Under the pieces are notes generated by a model. The model made no database searches. It saw only the letters and a list, made by a program, of their open reading frames with translations, and was not told where the DNA came from. From contig CM023534.1 in assembly GCA_013350335.1 (NCBI GenBank), positions 8,151,542 through 8,215,541 of the forward strand: a stretch of 64,000 nt of DNA, given 5' to 3'. Positions 23,958 to 37,563 of this stretch are shown here, one piece after another (position 1 is the stretch's first letter; every line of letters starts with the position of its first letter). This DNA comes from Chimonanthus salicifolius (Eukaryota > Streptophyta > Magnoliopsida > Laurales > Calycanthaceae). A program made the position numbers and the translations under genes.

Positions 23958-26900
23958 ATGGCATCTGCTAATTCAAACGGCGACGAAGAGGCTTCTTTGG
24001 ATGAGCTGTACAACATCAATTTGGTTCCATCGGAATTATTTTTGAAGTTCCGAAAAGAGCTTGAGGGATTTCGAGTCGGATTCAATTTAGAGGTTTCTTT
24101 CTTCATCGACTGAGTCACTTGTTCACGTCACCCCTAGTTTTGTTATTTGAGAAAATTACTCTTTTCTTACCATTATCCCTTCCAAATGTGATTCGGTATT
24201 TTCATAACTCGTGCACAATTAATATCAACTTTACTAGGTCTAATTTTGAAGGTCGTGAGGAAAAACAGTTAAAAATCATGTTTTTCATTCAATGATTGGG
24301 TGTTAGTGGAATATGGTAGGCTCCCGCATGTTTTCCCTACATTTGGAATGTTCTGCAGCTAAAAAACTTCTCTAAATTCTTGACATTTGTACGTGCTTGC
24401 ATTCTTGTTTGGCAACGGGGATTGTTTACTTTCTTTAGTGGTTGTAAGCATTTTTTTCTGTTTTACCTTTTTTATTTAATCACAGTTGTGCATCATTATT
24501 TTTATGAAGAAAGGGAACATACTCTGCATCCATTTCAACAACTATCATCATCATCATCATCATCATTAGCCATTTTCCCATCATCATACGATTGCACACA
24601 TGCATGTTTATTGCATATTGCTGAGCATGTTCACTTGTTTTAGCTTACTAGATTTTCTTTATAGGTTGTTTGCCAATTTTCTCGAGGGAATCCAACTCTG
24701 TAGAAAAATTCACATTTGGGTGCAATCCATATCCTCCTATGGGTATTGAAAATCCAGTGTTCTAGCCCCACCTCAACTCCACCCCCACGATGGATTCCAC
24801 GGAAAAAGAGTTAATGGTCTATTTTTCTGTGTCTTTTCATTTTCCATCAGCTCAGAAATGGCAAAGAGCCCCTTAGTGATTCCTATTGAGATCTTATATC
24901 AATGCATTAGTATGTTAAGCATGTATGTGAGATTTATGACATACACCCAGATGTCTGGTGGAGGTATAACATAAGCCCAGATGTATAGCCCCCAAGTCTT
25001 CTGACCCACTGTATCAGAGGACAGACTCCACACTCTGAGATGGAATGTGGGATGGATGTATGCAAAATCATTTTGGATCAATTGGGACCAGAATGTATTT
25101 TGACTTTCTTTGACAAATATACTCATGCATCAAAATAAGAATCCACACAATGCCCAATTTCATTTAATTGGAGTGATTGATTAAAATTTTTCAAAATGAC
25201 CATTATAAAAAGAAATTTAAGTATAAAAAGTATAAAAAACTAGAAGGGGAGAACAATAAAGATGTGTTTGTGGAGCAACAGAGAATGCAACCGTCAATAG
25301 TATCAGGTAGTAAAGCAGAACCCACAAAATCAAACTGTGTGGATGGAATATGTTATCAATGGTAACAGTGTTTTTGTTGATGATGATGATGATCTTTGAA
25401 AATGGCAGGATATGGCCGGATGATCCCTTTACCCATGGCTGTATCCTATCCAGGTCTATACAAGTAGCCAGTTAGTGCAGCTCATTCTGCAGTTATCAGT
25501 TAGACCAGCAGTGAACCTAGAAAGGTTTTCAAATACAAGTTGTGGACATAGTTCCACTTGTATCTTAATACTGACGCATCCGTATGTGAGTGGTGATTTG
25601 GTTCCATCTTTCTTTCTAAGCACTAGTGGGTTATATTTCTTGCAGTTTGTGGTTCATTTTTCATAATAGTAGTGAAAATTTTATACCAAAAAAGGAGGGG
25701 TCACAGAGAACTATACAACACAAGAGAGCTACACACTGAAAGAGATTACAATCTCACTTAATAGGTATAGACCCTCGGAGAAACAATTGTCCATGAAGAA
25801 TGTTTTTACTTTATTTTTTAAAAATCTATCTCTGAAGAAGAGCCTTCTTTGAAGGTCGATAATATCAAGTAGCAACTCCCAGAAAAACGACAACATCTTA
25901 AACCCCCAGAAGAACACCACTCAGAAAACTATATGCACTACCAAATTTCAGAACTTCCAGATTAAATGTGAAAATTTTGTGGAGCCAGTTGCTAATTAGT
26001 ATCATTGTTGCTCCTTTAGGTTAAATTTCTGTTGATATTTGATACTCCTCGGAAGATGTTTTTGTTTTCTAAGTTTAAATAAATAGACTCTATTTAAAAG
26101 AAAATATTATTTAGTTGGTTTTGAATATTCTAAGGAAGGGTGAATTATAACAATCATAATTGTTTGTTTGAAATTAGAATTTCCATTTCTAGAGCTAATA
26201 CAATGCTTGGGCATCTGCATTTTGCTATCATCTTTCACCTATTGCTGAAAACTACTATGAACACAAGTCCATGTCATATGAAAACATTTCTTTGATGATT
26301 CTTCTTCACTATTTGGGTTCAGTTTTATAATTTTCAAGGAAATGAGTACCAAGCAAAGCTGGTGTTGAAACCTCTAGCACCTGACAGGAAGTGGAGATTC
26401 ATATATGAGCCCCTGCATGGGGATATACGTCTTCTTTCACAAAAGATCCCCTTAACTAAGTATCTAAACCTTCAGGTGACTTCCTTGTCCTTTGTTTTTT
26501 CTTCTTTTCTTTTCATTCACTAAGGTGCACTAATAGGGGAACATGCAATCATTAGCTGAGATGGATGATTCTCAAAACTTATCCCATTTACAAAAAGGTG
26601 AGGAGAAGAAGGAAAGTCATTCAAAGCCAATTTCTGGCAGGCACCTTATCCAAGCATAGACATCAACTTTCTACTTACATGTTTAAAGGTTTGTTCCACA
26701 TGGAGCTCTCACTTAGAGAACCCCTCAAATTGCGTGTTGCAAAATTGATACTATGCTACTTTAAAGGTTATGGTTTGAGTCATGTTTCCATTTGAAAACA
26801 AATAACTGATCTCTTTTTTTCACTAGAAGAATGCAACTGGTTGGAAGTAAAAAAAAAAAATTATACACAACTTTATGGAATGGTTTGTTTTTGTTAAAAT

Positions 26901-29900
26901 GCAGGTTGGAATTGGCCACAACTTCAACTTAAATGCAATTGGATGGAATTGGAAACTCTCTACATGTTTAGGTGGGGATGGATTGTCACAGATTCAGAAC
27001 AAAACATCAGTTGGGTTGTTCCCAGGTTTCGATTTGCGGATTGGCTGGAGAGCTGAATACATCCTCCCTGAGATTCATGGGTGCGTCTATAATGTCCTAC
27101 ATTCTCTTAATGTGAAATTATTGATGTTTCTTTGATAGTAACATCTAATAACCCAAACCACAACAAAATCATCAAGAAAGATCTTAAAACTGTCATTCAC
27201 GTCCATACTACTACAAACTCTATTGTGATATTGCTTCTATTTTCATGAAGTGATAATGATATATCTTTTCTGAAGAAAACAGAAAATTCTATTTCAGGGG
27301 TAAAAAACTAATAAGATGTGTTTGCACTCCTATGTGGAGTCCACCAATGATGGTTAACATGGGTTTGTTAGAAATGTATATTCTTGAATATGGAGCCACC
27401 ACAGATCACCTTGACCAAATCATTCAAGCCATATTTTTATGGCTACAAAAGTTTAGGGATTAAAAAATAATTTAAGGTGAACAAAATTGATAGTGATGCA
27501 ATTCTGGGTTCAAAGATAGTGACTTGGAGTTTAAACTTAGGAAAATCTAAACCAAAGGTAAGAAACTGAAGAAATTGGACTTAAAAACCCAAGTTACTCA
27601 TCTTGAGTGATTGAGTCAACAAAACAGAGAAAATGCTGCCTTAAATTAGAAATGTCGATACGGATGTTATTTTTCCTCCTTTTTAAGGGTACAAGGTATT
27701 TGATTGAAAGATGTAAAAGGAAAAAAAATACCACGTTAGTAACTAAATCCAGTTTTGAGAAAGGGGAAGAGGTGGATGGTAGGAGGAGAGAGAGGGACAA
27801 AGCCATTTTTCTTTTCTTTTCTTTTTTTTTTCCTTTTTTATTACTCCTTACTCTTTGGTTTCCCATGCATTTTTCTTTTTATTTTTCATTTCTTTTTATT
27901 TTCATATTTTGTAACATTCTCTTTTTCTTCTTCTTCTTTGCTTCATTATTTTCTTCTTCCTCTTTTTACATCTTCTGGTTTTGCTTTTCTTCAAGCAGAC
28001 ATTTCCAATAGAGTAACTACATGGAACCAAAGTGGGGCCCACATAGGGGTGTAGTTGGAATGCACAAGGTAAGCCAATGCACCAGTGATCATTTGTCAAA
28101 ATAACTATGCAAAATAAAGAATTATGTACATCTTGTGGAAAAAAATAATTATGTACAAGATGTATGAGGCAGGAAAAATGGCTTGACAATGTGGTTCAAC
28201 CATTGCTAGGACTTGCATCTTATATCCGTGGTCCTCTACCATTCATGGTCCACACTCCACACAGTCGCATGTTATATCCTTTACTATGTGCGGACCAGAA
28301 CGGTTAGCTTTCAATGGTTAGACTAGGGAGCGAACCAGAAAGGCTGGCGTTCAAAAGTTGATACCCTTCCTCCCTAAGATTTCTATTCTGTTAAGAGTGT
28401 TCCAAAATGCACAGCTTTTGGAACCAGGAATTGAAGAAATTATGATCATTTTTAACATTTTCCCATAGCTCATGAGCCCTGGATTTCCCATGGAGCTGCC
28501 ACTGCATTATGCTTCCATACCCCAATTGGAGGTTGACTTTATTTTGGTTCACTCAGAGAATTTAACACTTGGAATTCCTGTCAACAATCTCCCTCATTTT
28601 GCTAAATCTTGAGAGGAGATACCCACAGAATCGTTTACAACTCTTTTAAAACGTTAAAGCTACAAATCACTTCACTGTTAGATCCCATGCAATAAGCCAC
28701 TGTTTGATTCTATTGACTAGCACCAAAATGCAGAACAGTTATCAAAAAAATCTCTCATTCCATACCTTATCAGATGCGAACCATTGCGGATGCACGTAGG
28801 CAGACAATTGCCTGACATTCTTGTGCAGTTGTGGTCTTTTTCTCGGAAATGAACATCTGCAAGAATTTGGGTATCAACAATTTTCACCCCGTCAATAGAA
28901 ACGACCTCTCTTTTTTTCTTTTCTTCGATTAAAGGTACAGTTGGTGATCTTTTTGGAACTACATATAATGCTCTAATTTTAGATGGGTTATTTTCTTCTT
29001 TTTTGTGTCTGTAGACGCCTCCTTTGGGCAGGTTGCCTCTCTTTTGAATGAGAACAATACTTGCAAACAAGAGTGAGTATGCTCAAAAAGATACATTTGA
29101 CTTTTTGCCAGAGAGAGAGAGAGAGATTCCTTTTGATCCCTGTCAAAGTTGATCCTTCTATGAAATAACAATATCATTTAGTGATATACTAGCTCTTCCA
29201 CTTTGGTGTAGTTGTAATTTGTATTCTACTGAATTTAACATAAGCTTCGCTACTTAAAGACAAAAGGCAAACCTGGAGAGCAGCCCAACAGCAAAGCATA
29301 CTGTTTTTTAGTCGCAATCCTCATTCCCCTTTTTATAATCTTTCATTCATTCATTGGCGTATAGAGTCATATTGCTAAAGTACGTGAGCCCTACTTCTTG
29401 AAGTATATGCAAGGCAATTAGTAGCAGGGCGGTGAACAACCTCCCTGCCCTTAGCGATGCAACTTTGATGAAGGCTAGGGTCGGTTTTAACACCTACCTA
29501 GTCTTCAACATAAAATAGAATAGAAATAAACCAATCCGGCTCAAGTTGCAAGAAACCCAAGAGAATCCGAACTCTGTAATTTCCTAAAATCTTGAGAAGT
29601 TCCTTGGATCTTCCTTCGACTCCAATCGCCAATTGAAAATTTACCCCACTTGTATGGACAAACGAAACCTCAATTGGATAAACCAAAACCCCAATTTCTC
29701 ACCAAAAAAAGGATAGGGCTAAATACTCAAGGAAACATCGATACCATATGAATTTCTCCAAGAGGATAAAATTCTAGTGAAAGCTAGCATTGAATTGATT
29801 GAAATAATTCAAAATATGCAACGCTGAAAACAATAATTCATATTAAATTTTAAATGCAAATTTCAAACAATATATTTGCATAAAATAAATTAATTCAAAA

Positions 29901-30303
29901 TAAATCAAAATAGAATTAAAAAAAAAAAAAACAAAGAACTTATTTGCACAAAGGCTCAAAGAGACTTTTCTCTTCACTTTGGAATTAAATCGAACTCAAT
30001 GGATACAAAGGATGATTACAATGGTCGTCTATGCCTTCAATTTTTAGAGGTTTGTTCATTGTTGAAAAAAAATAGAAAAATACAGTTTACCGTCACTCTT
30101 TTACACTTGATTACAAAACTAGTCATACCTTTGTCTATGTATATTAGAATTGCGCAAATTTGGGTTCGTTGGAAAGATTAGTGAATAAACTTTTAATTAG
30201 TCCAATTTTATGAAATTCCAATATCGTTTAATACATCAAATATGCCTACAAAGTAACACAATATTTTCTGCCAATCCCTAAGTGACATGTCTCCTATCTA
30301 AAC

Positions 30304-30360
<57 letters not shown>

Positions 30361-31872
30361 CATCATATTCCCAGATCTTCTATGGATGAGTTTGGAGTGA
30401 ATATTTGCTGCTGATTTGAGAGATTTGATATGGTCCTCATTGCTTTTCCTAGTCTCAATCTAAAATGTTGAAGGCCTGACCAACATGCTAACCTATGAGC
30501 TAATAAATTGGATAATTCAGGCCCCAGTGAAAGCCGTTTTGAACCCCATTTTAGCGCCTCAGAAACTATATGCAATTTAGGCCAATTTTAACATTGTCCT
30601 CTAATCCTTGGCTCATGTTCTTCATGAATTTTATTTTAATTTGCTGCAAGGTGTTTGAATTGATGTCCTCATCAAACTTGGGCTGGGCCTAACCTGAGCC
30701 CACTGAAAAAACCTGAAAAAAATGGGTTCGGCTTAGCTTAGTAACTGATTGGTTTTCCTGCAGCTTTGTCTCTCTCGAACAATTTTTATTCTCCCAATAA
30801 AAGAAGATCTTATTGCAATAATTTTTTTTTTCATTTGCTACTGTGGTAGGCACTCCTTGGCCTCCCACCTCTGAATCATGGGTAAGCAAGTATGGTGGAT
30901 TTCCCTGTGAATCTGTAATGGGGAATCAGCTGTTGTTGAAGGCAATAACGTTAATGGATAGTAGTGGAGATGAATTGGTTTATCTAATTATGAATCGAAC
31001 TGAGAATTAGTCTAATCTCTCATTTTTGCATAGTCCAGGAAATCTTAGACCTTTTGTTGATAGAAAAATCAGTACATTGAATGGTTCCAAACAGTCAACA
31101 ACTGCATTTTTGTTGCCATTTACTCATTTATTATTATATCAGTTGGACCTGTTGAAACATTCCCCAATCTTCTGTTTGCAGGATTTGTCTACCATTTAAT
31201 TTACTATTATGGACCAGTAACCAGATAGTTACTGATTCATATGTTTTCTTCCTCTTTAGCAGCCTCAGTAGATGAGAAAATGAGGTAAACCCATTTAAGG
31301 TGGTTTGGACATGTATATGTGAAAAATTGAAAAGATGCAAGTATAAGAAACTAGGATGAAACCTTTAAAACATGGATTGTAGGGGTAGAGAAGGATACAA
31401 TGATTTTAGGTAACTCCAAATAGATGGAATCAGTGACTTGAATAATTATATTGATGATGATGATGATATGCTCTTCCTTACCAGCTCAATTCCAGTAAAA
31501 GGAAATACAATTAAAGTTGATGCGGTATTTTTCCTCATGTTGATGATTGATAGTTGAAACTTTACCTTGCACAGGGCTGTTGGCACTGGGGAACCAATTT
31601 TCAACATGAACTATGGAAGATTGCGAGCATCACTAGACAGAGTGGAAGCAATTATAACTCATACAAATGACGGATGCTTGTTACAAGCAACTCAGGTGTG
31701 CCCCAGCTGATTCTTTGATTTAAACTTTCCTACACCTGTGAGCTCTTCTGGATGCTCTAATTTTTTCCTATTTGTTCTAACAAACAATTTGAGGTAGAAG
31801 GCACGAAAACGAAAGCTATTTGATGGAGATCATGTTTTTAGTGCTGCCTTGAATGCAGTGGGAAGTGAATGA
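23958..31872 (+). CDS. Protein of unknown function, beta-strand rich, possible envelope beta-barrel
   Basis: Exons: 23958-24092, 26323-26475, 26905-27080, 31575-31695, 31798-31872 (or 31801-31872). They join in frame to 219 (or 218) aa. The start ATG gives MASANSNGDEEASLDELYNI, acidic and without a transit or signal peptide. Residues about 38-155 alternate polar and hydrophobic residues in short stretches separated by turns (FRVGFNLEFYNF; YQAKLVLKPL; KWRFIYEPL; VGIGHNFNLNAIGWNWKL; FDLRIGWRAEYIL), as expected for transmembrane beta-strands. The C-terminus is basic then short (RKRKLFDGDHVF). No family is recognised with confidence. Chloroplast outer-envelope pores also lack cleavable transit peptides, so such a location is a guess. 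Intron 3 is about 4.5 kb and full of repeats. The exon structure rests on frame continuity and splice sites. Confidence 0.72.
24550..24567. repeat. (TCA)n microsatellite in intron 1 of the unknown gene
   Basis: About six perfect tca units within intron 24093-26322. The remainder of this 2.2-kb intron shows nothing I can name. Confidence 0.9.
30308..30359. repeat. (AT)n microsatellite, about 25 units
   Basis: Perfect AT run in intron 3 of the unknown gene, the longest dinucleotide array in the window. Confidence 0.97.
31255..31470 (+). pseudogene. LINE RT C-terminal fossil, sense to the host gene
   Basis: The plus frame reads SVDEKMR, a stop, then THLRWFGHVYVK, matching the plant LINE signature KMRENRLRWFGHVQRRP. 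A GRGR-like RGREGYND stretch and a (GAT)n tail follow. It lies about 100 bases upstream of exon 4 of the unknown gene. Confidence 0.65.
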
Positions 31873-34800
31873 ACATCCATAGCATCTTGAATTGCCAAAG
31901 TTTTGTGATTTGACTACATCTAGCCTGGCCCTTCTTCACTCTTTGATTGATTCGTAACTGCAAAGTGTTAATTTAGCAGGAAAAAGCATCCAATGGAGAG
32001 GAGAAAGATATTATCAAGGTAGACGATTGATGGACCTCAAAAAAGTTTACATAGTAATATAGGTATTGAAGCTTGGGTTCTTTGTTGGTTTATACAAAAG
32101 TCTGCAATGGCATTTTAGAAGCTTAGTATGTTAATACAAGCTGGTTACTGTATAGAACCCAGTCCTAGCATGTGATCAAATGACCAAGGCTCCTGTAGAT
32201 GGTTACATTATATCTTTTTGAGAGTTGCATGAAAGTTGTTCATGGTAAACAGATTAGCAATGTGCATTTGATGTGCCCTTATTGATTGTAATGCCTTCTG
32301 CTTCCCCACTGTTCTGCTGTATTGCACTTAGGTAATGGGGCTAGTAGTATGTGGACGCATAGTAGCTCAAAACTAGCTTCTACCCATCTATGTAACTCTC
32401 ATTTGTGTCTCTTGAACGCTGACTGCTGCTTCATAACTAGAGTTTTACCCTGCCATTTCAACTAGGATTTCCAATTTTCTAATGCTCTGATTTTTAGGCT
32501 GCCAAGCACATGGTCTCCCAACTCTCAACGAGACCAGTGGTATTTAGTGTTCTACTCCTGTATATGCCATGTGTTGGGTCTAGTGTCATGCCACAATAGA
32601 AATCCATTGTGTATGGTTCAAGATTATGGTGATCAGGGTGCTCTCATCAATCCATTCCATAGATGGTCTGCTAGTGTAAAAAGGCTTTATATCAACCAAT
32701 AGTCTAGCAATGTTGTGCCACTTTAAATCACATCTAGAACTCAGTCTGGTTGCCTTGACCATTGATTGATAAGTTCACAATGAATATAGATTGTCCAATC
32801 GTATTCGAACTTTTAAGATCTCAGCCATTCTTTTTTGGATTCTTCCCATATTTAGTTTATTATTTGTGGTGGACACATTGGCATGTGGGGGAGCAAGAAG
32901 TATTATTTGTAGCAGGACAGCTATGATTTTGTTTTCTACATCAGGGGAAAAAAATAAGAAAAATGCGATCTTATTATGGTGATGAGATAAATTGAAGCCA
33001 TGGCACAGTGGGGCAACTCTTCCAAGAGGATGAATTAGTTGAGTGAACTGCCTGTCACAATATCCTGAAGGGAAGGGCTGATATGATGGCCTTGTTGGGT
33101 TGCAACTTGCAAGTTATGGAAATATTTAGAGTTCAATTCATTTGAACAATTCGTGATTCTATTTGTCAAATAGTTGAATTCAGTTTAGTTCATGAATTAG
33201 ATCAACCTAATTCAATTTTATTTAGATTTTTTTTTTTTAACTCTAATGTTAAAAGATATTCATATTTCTTTTATTGAAGAGACTATCTTTGCTAAAAATT
33301 GTATATCGTTAGAAAGTTATAAAAAATGGTCAATGAATAACTATGAATAAGTGACTGAATTTCAATATATAGGTTTTAACTAAATCCCTTAAGGTTTGAT
33401 AATATATATAATAGTAATGGAAAATATGAATAATTTATCTAATAAATTAGTCTATGCATGAGAATTATGTAAAATATAGTAGATTTTGTTTGGTTAAAGT
33501 TTAAATTTCATCATTTAAGTTATCTGGGCCGGTGCACCTCAGGAACATGAGGCAACAAAGTGCCTGGGTCACCCCAGTTTTGGATCTATGGTTCAACTTT
33601 GTTGGCCATTTAGTCCAAGGCAACATCTGTAGATGGTGCAGTTTCTTTTGTAAGTGATCCCTTCACCGATTGGGCCGTTGGTCCCAAATCTTCCATCTTA
33701 AATTTTTTCTTCTCCTTTCACCCAACAGGTCCATTGTGCAAGCAATGATTTGCCCTAAAAATTCAAATTTTGGAAGTTGAAATTTGAGTAGCTGCTTGTC
33801 AATTTTCAACCGATTGAAAATATTTTTTTCTTAAAGACGATACCTTTTTGGTAATCTGCCTAATGACCAAAATACATTTAAAATATAGTTAATTATGGTA
33901 TGATGATGGCATTAAAACTCCAAAAACATTCGTATTAGGGCATATAATTATATATGCTTGACATATTATATATTTTATTTTGTATCCTTATCATCATTAT
34001 AGTTTAAATTTATCTATTTAGGATAAGTTTCACGAGTTTGTACATTTTGTTTTATAATTGATTTCAAATAATACATTATGATTAATTAAATATCTTATTT
34101 TTTATACATTATTAAAAAATATTAATCTTAAACTTAAATCTAATCAGTAAGGGCCTGATTCGGCAAGCTCAAGTTGCACTTTTACTCAAAATTAAGATGG
34201 AGAGAGAAGAAATGAGCTCGGGGTGAAGATTTCGGCCAATACAAAACGTATCGGCTGATATGATACGATTTTTCAGAACCTTATCATATCGGTCGATACG
34301 TATTGTATCGGTCATACGCAGTAGTTCTCGACCGATATGGCCGATATATCGGTCTGATATCGATATTGGCCTTTTTAAAAAAAAATTAAAAATCAAAACG
34401 GTGGTGGGCCCGAGTTGATATCTCAGTCAATATTATCATTTTCAATTTTTTTAAAAAAAATCAACTTTCTTTTGGGTTATTTATTTATTTTTTAATTCAG
34501 AAAAAAAAATACTGATATTTAAAAAAAAAAACACAAAAAAGGAGAGAAATTTATCAGCCGAGATATCGGCCAGTATCTTGACTCGAGTGAATTTTTCACT
34601 CTGAAATGAACTGTGTTGTCTGAGAAAGGAGAAGGTTTTGTTTTAAAAAAATATAATAAAAAATTAAAGATAGGCCAAAATATTGGCAATAAAATAGCTG
34701 AAAATCTAATATTTTGGTCTGCTACAGTGATTTTGAGTTTTCACTCCGAAACAAGGGTACTGATTTTTTTAACTCCCATTTTCTCTCAGGTGCACCCTTT

Positions 34801-36894
34801 AAAAAAACTTCTAAATTTACCCTTGTTTTTAGAGAATAGGAAAAAAGAGGAGGAGAGAAGTAGGGGCAAATTTAAAAATTTCTTTTTACAAGGGTACACC
34901 AAAGAAGAAAATGAAGGTACAAAAATTATTACCCAAAACAATTTTAAGACAGATAAATTAGGTAAGAATCTCCGATTTTTTTCAATTTTAAATTAAATTG
35001 GTTCAACTTAAATTCACTCAACAATTTTCTTTTAATTTTCAAACTTTGTTTGGGACAGAACCAATCATGCAACGTCACAAAAGGACAAGCGTGCCAATTG
35101 AAGGACGGTGTGGCCCATGATATGGCAGTGCCAGCACAAAGATTTGAATGTATATGAAATAATGTATATGAGATCTTACATTCTTCTCCACACTCCATGC
35201 AGATGCAGAACTGAGTGGGGTAGATATTTTTACTTTGAAGCATTTACCAACCAATAAGCAGACTTCTTTCTTATTTTCCTTATTTACATTGACTTGCATT
35301 TTTTCTGAAGAATCAATCAGAATTTCATAAAAAATATATTATAAATGGACATGTGAAAAAAACAAGTTGATGTCCTTAGCAGTATACTTAATAAACAAGT
35401 TGTAAGCGTTCATAACTTGAGTTTCATTTTATAAAGTCATAACACAGATGTGTCTGAAATTCACAAATTCATCTACCATATTTATTTGCACTGAAACTTG
35501 AAACTAAATCATTGGGCTGCATCAGCATCTAGATTCTAAACTATGAAATCTAAAACAAGACAATCCCAATCTAATATAATACGTGATCTATGGAACATTA
35601 AATGAACTACCTGAAACCAACGCTGATCCTCAGTTGTCAATACCCTACACGCTAAGGAAGATCAACACAGACAATTAAATGAAAGCAGTAATGTCACCTC
35701 ATGTAAGAATTATGACGGACGAAGACGAATCTTAACCAGCTGAAATTACTGACACTGTGGACAGAAGGGTAGCTAGCTGGGTATGGCACGTATAGTTTCA
35801 GGCTTTTCAGGCTCAGTACTAGCAGTGCAGACAGAGGAGAGAAGAGAGGAGAGAGAAGACTAGTCAGCTTGCGTTTTAAGAAAGAGTCACGGACCCTCTG
35901 GCTTCCTGCACTAGGACCGGACCAGTCCAGACCAGATCAGACGTCTTTAAAAGCCTGCTCATTTCTAATTTCTCGTGAAAGGTACCACTGCCAGTCTGCC
36001 ACTCTACTCTAGTTAGTAGCTGGCTAACTTAGGTGCCCCAATGCGGGTGCAGCACAGACACAGCAGTGCCAACAAGGTTGTGTTTGGATATTTAAAAGAA
36101 AATTATCTTGTGAAATAATTTTTTTTATAAACTCATCTTAAAAAAGAAAAAATATATTAACTAATGATTAAAATTTAATCTATATATTGAACTTTTAAAT
36201 GATCTTTTAATACGATTGAGTAGGATTTCATTAAACTCTAAAACTATAAAAAAATATAAGTTTAACCCGTACAATACAAGTGATGAATTATTGTGGATCT
36301 TGGGAGGCGGACTTTGTCCTTTCCACTAGATCGTGATTACATAAATAGACTGAGAGAAATCACGTCATCGAAAGGAAAAAGATCGGATAAAGATCGTACA
36401 AGATGATGGATTGATGGGTGAGCACCCTAGTCCAATAAGAGTATGACAAGACAATGCCTAGGTGCACACTTGTTTAACTAATACAAGTAAAAGAAAAAAC
36501 TTTGTGTTGCTTTTATGAGAAAGGATTTCAAAAATTATTTAAGTAGGATAGGGCCAGATTTCACTGTATCCCTTCATGTGTCAGGTCTTCGCACGAGATT
36601 TTTTCTTAGAAAGGGTTAAAAAGAAGAAGATACATTCTCCGCCGTAATGGAATAGGAGATAGTAGTGAGATACTATTTGTCTATTTTATTTAATTGCTAT
36701 TTAGAGTGTATATAGTTATATTTTTATTTTTTAGGATTTAATAAAAATAATTAATGGAATTAAAAATAAAAATCTAAAATTTAATTTTTTAGCCGAAATT
36801 TAGTCTATATATCGAATTTATCAAATATTTTCCTTTTAGAAATTTATCATTATTCTAATACTAAAAAAATATAACATATTATTAATATCTAACT
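31873..36894. other. Intergenic region downstream of the unknown gene
   Basis: No gene found. The first part is probable 3' flank. It contains a tatcggccgata-type repeat at 34225-34590. The stretch 35640-36060 is less AT-rich with GA-rich words and could be a promoter or non-coding transcript, but nothing definite can be read. Confidence 0.5.
34225..34590. repeat. tatcggccgata-type dispersed repeat, copy 1
   Basis: Dense cluster of tatcggccgata-like words (tatcggctgata, tatcggtcgata, atggccgatata, tatcggtctgata) at 34225-34375. An A/T-rich middle follows, then atcagccgagatatcggcca near 34555. The same architecture recurs at 61570-62075. No open reading frame. Confidence 0.65.
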
Positions 36895-36902
36895 TAATTT
36901 AA

Positions 36903-37563
36903 GGGTGGCTATATAGACATCCGACTTTTCTGCCAGGAAACATCCTATTTCAGATTTTTGATGAAAATTATCCTTTTGCCCTTCCACTTAAAACTACCGC
37001 ATTAACCGAACGACCCTCTTTTATTTTTTTCGTTCAGACTATACATTGAACAAACAACTAGTTTATGGCGTTCAGCGAATGGAAGAGGAAGAGGATGGGG
37101 CCCACCATTGATGAAAGGTGGGATCCACCAAGTGAGATCAAAGCCAAGGTAGGAACGACATCAGTAGTGTTAGTTTGATGGAGATACAGTCCCAAATCTA
37201 GCCGACCTGGCTAAAAATGTCCTAAAAAATGGGTTCTAGACGGTGCGGTAGAGATGCACGGTAGAAAAACCAGTCAAAGGGCCCCCATCGTTGACCGAAA
37301 CTCAAGGTCTTCCTTAAGCATTGAGAGGTGGGCCAGGGGCGACCATGGTGGTGTTGATCCTCGGTGCAGAAGTGCAGGATCCACTTAGATCTAAGGCACC
37401 AGAAACCGGTCGTTCGTTCGATGTATAGTCCAAACAAAAAAAAATAAAAGGGTCGTTCCGTTGATGCAGTGGTTTTAAGTGGAAGGGCAAAAGGATAAAT
37501 TCCATCTAAAATCTGAAATCGAATGTCTCCTGACAAAAAAACCGAGTGTTTATATGGCCACCC
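36903..37563. mobile_element. Non-autonomous DNA transposon, about 155-bp TIRs, 8-bp TSD
   Basis: The ends read gggtggctatatagacatcc and, in reverse complement, gggtggccatataaacactc. The inverted repeats continue for about 155 bp through ccttttgcccttccacttaa. Both flanks carry the identical 8-bp duplication taatttaa (36895-36902 and 37564-37571). The 350-bp centre has no transposase. A 235-bp relative lies at 59681-59915. The 8-bp duplication suits hAT; the long TIRs are more like Mutator-type elements. Confidence 0.85.

Larger units (their letters stand above)
27081..31574. other. Large repeat-bearing intron 3 of the unknown gene
   Basis: A 4.5-kb intron without additional exons that I can support. 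It contains pyrimidine-rich DNA (27800-27960), GC-richer anonymous repeat-like DNA around 29400-29760, an (AT)n run (30308-30359) and a LINE fossil (31255-31470). A 117-codon minus-strand frame at 28717-29070 has no recognisable content. Confidence 0.55.

Noticed and set aside
27607..28054. Overlapping frames rich in Phe and Ser
   Set aside because: They result from a long T/C-rich tract inside an intron; low complexity, no domain.
28717..29070. 117-codon minus frame in intron 3 of the unknown gene
   Set aside because: No known motif, no splice-consistent partner exons, and repeat-like surroundings.
34613..34996. 127-codon plus frame
   Set aside because: Low-complexity Lys/Asn-rich translation of AT-rich DNA with no domain or neighbouring exons.
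35640..36060. Possible miRNA gene or non-coding transcript
   Set aside because: Less AT-rich and GA-rich, but no match to common plant miRNAs I know and no clear hairpin found by eye.
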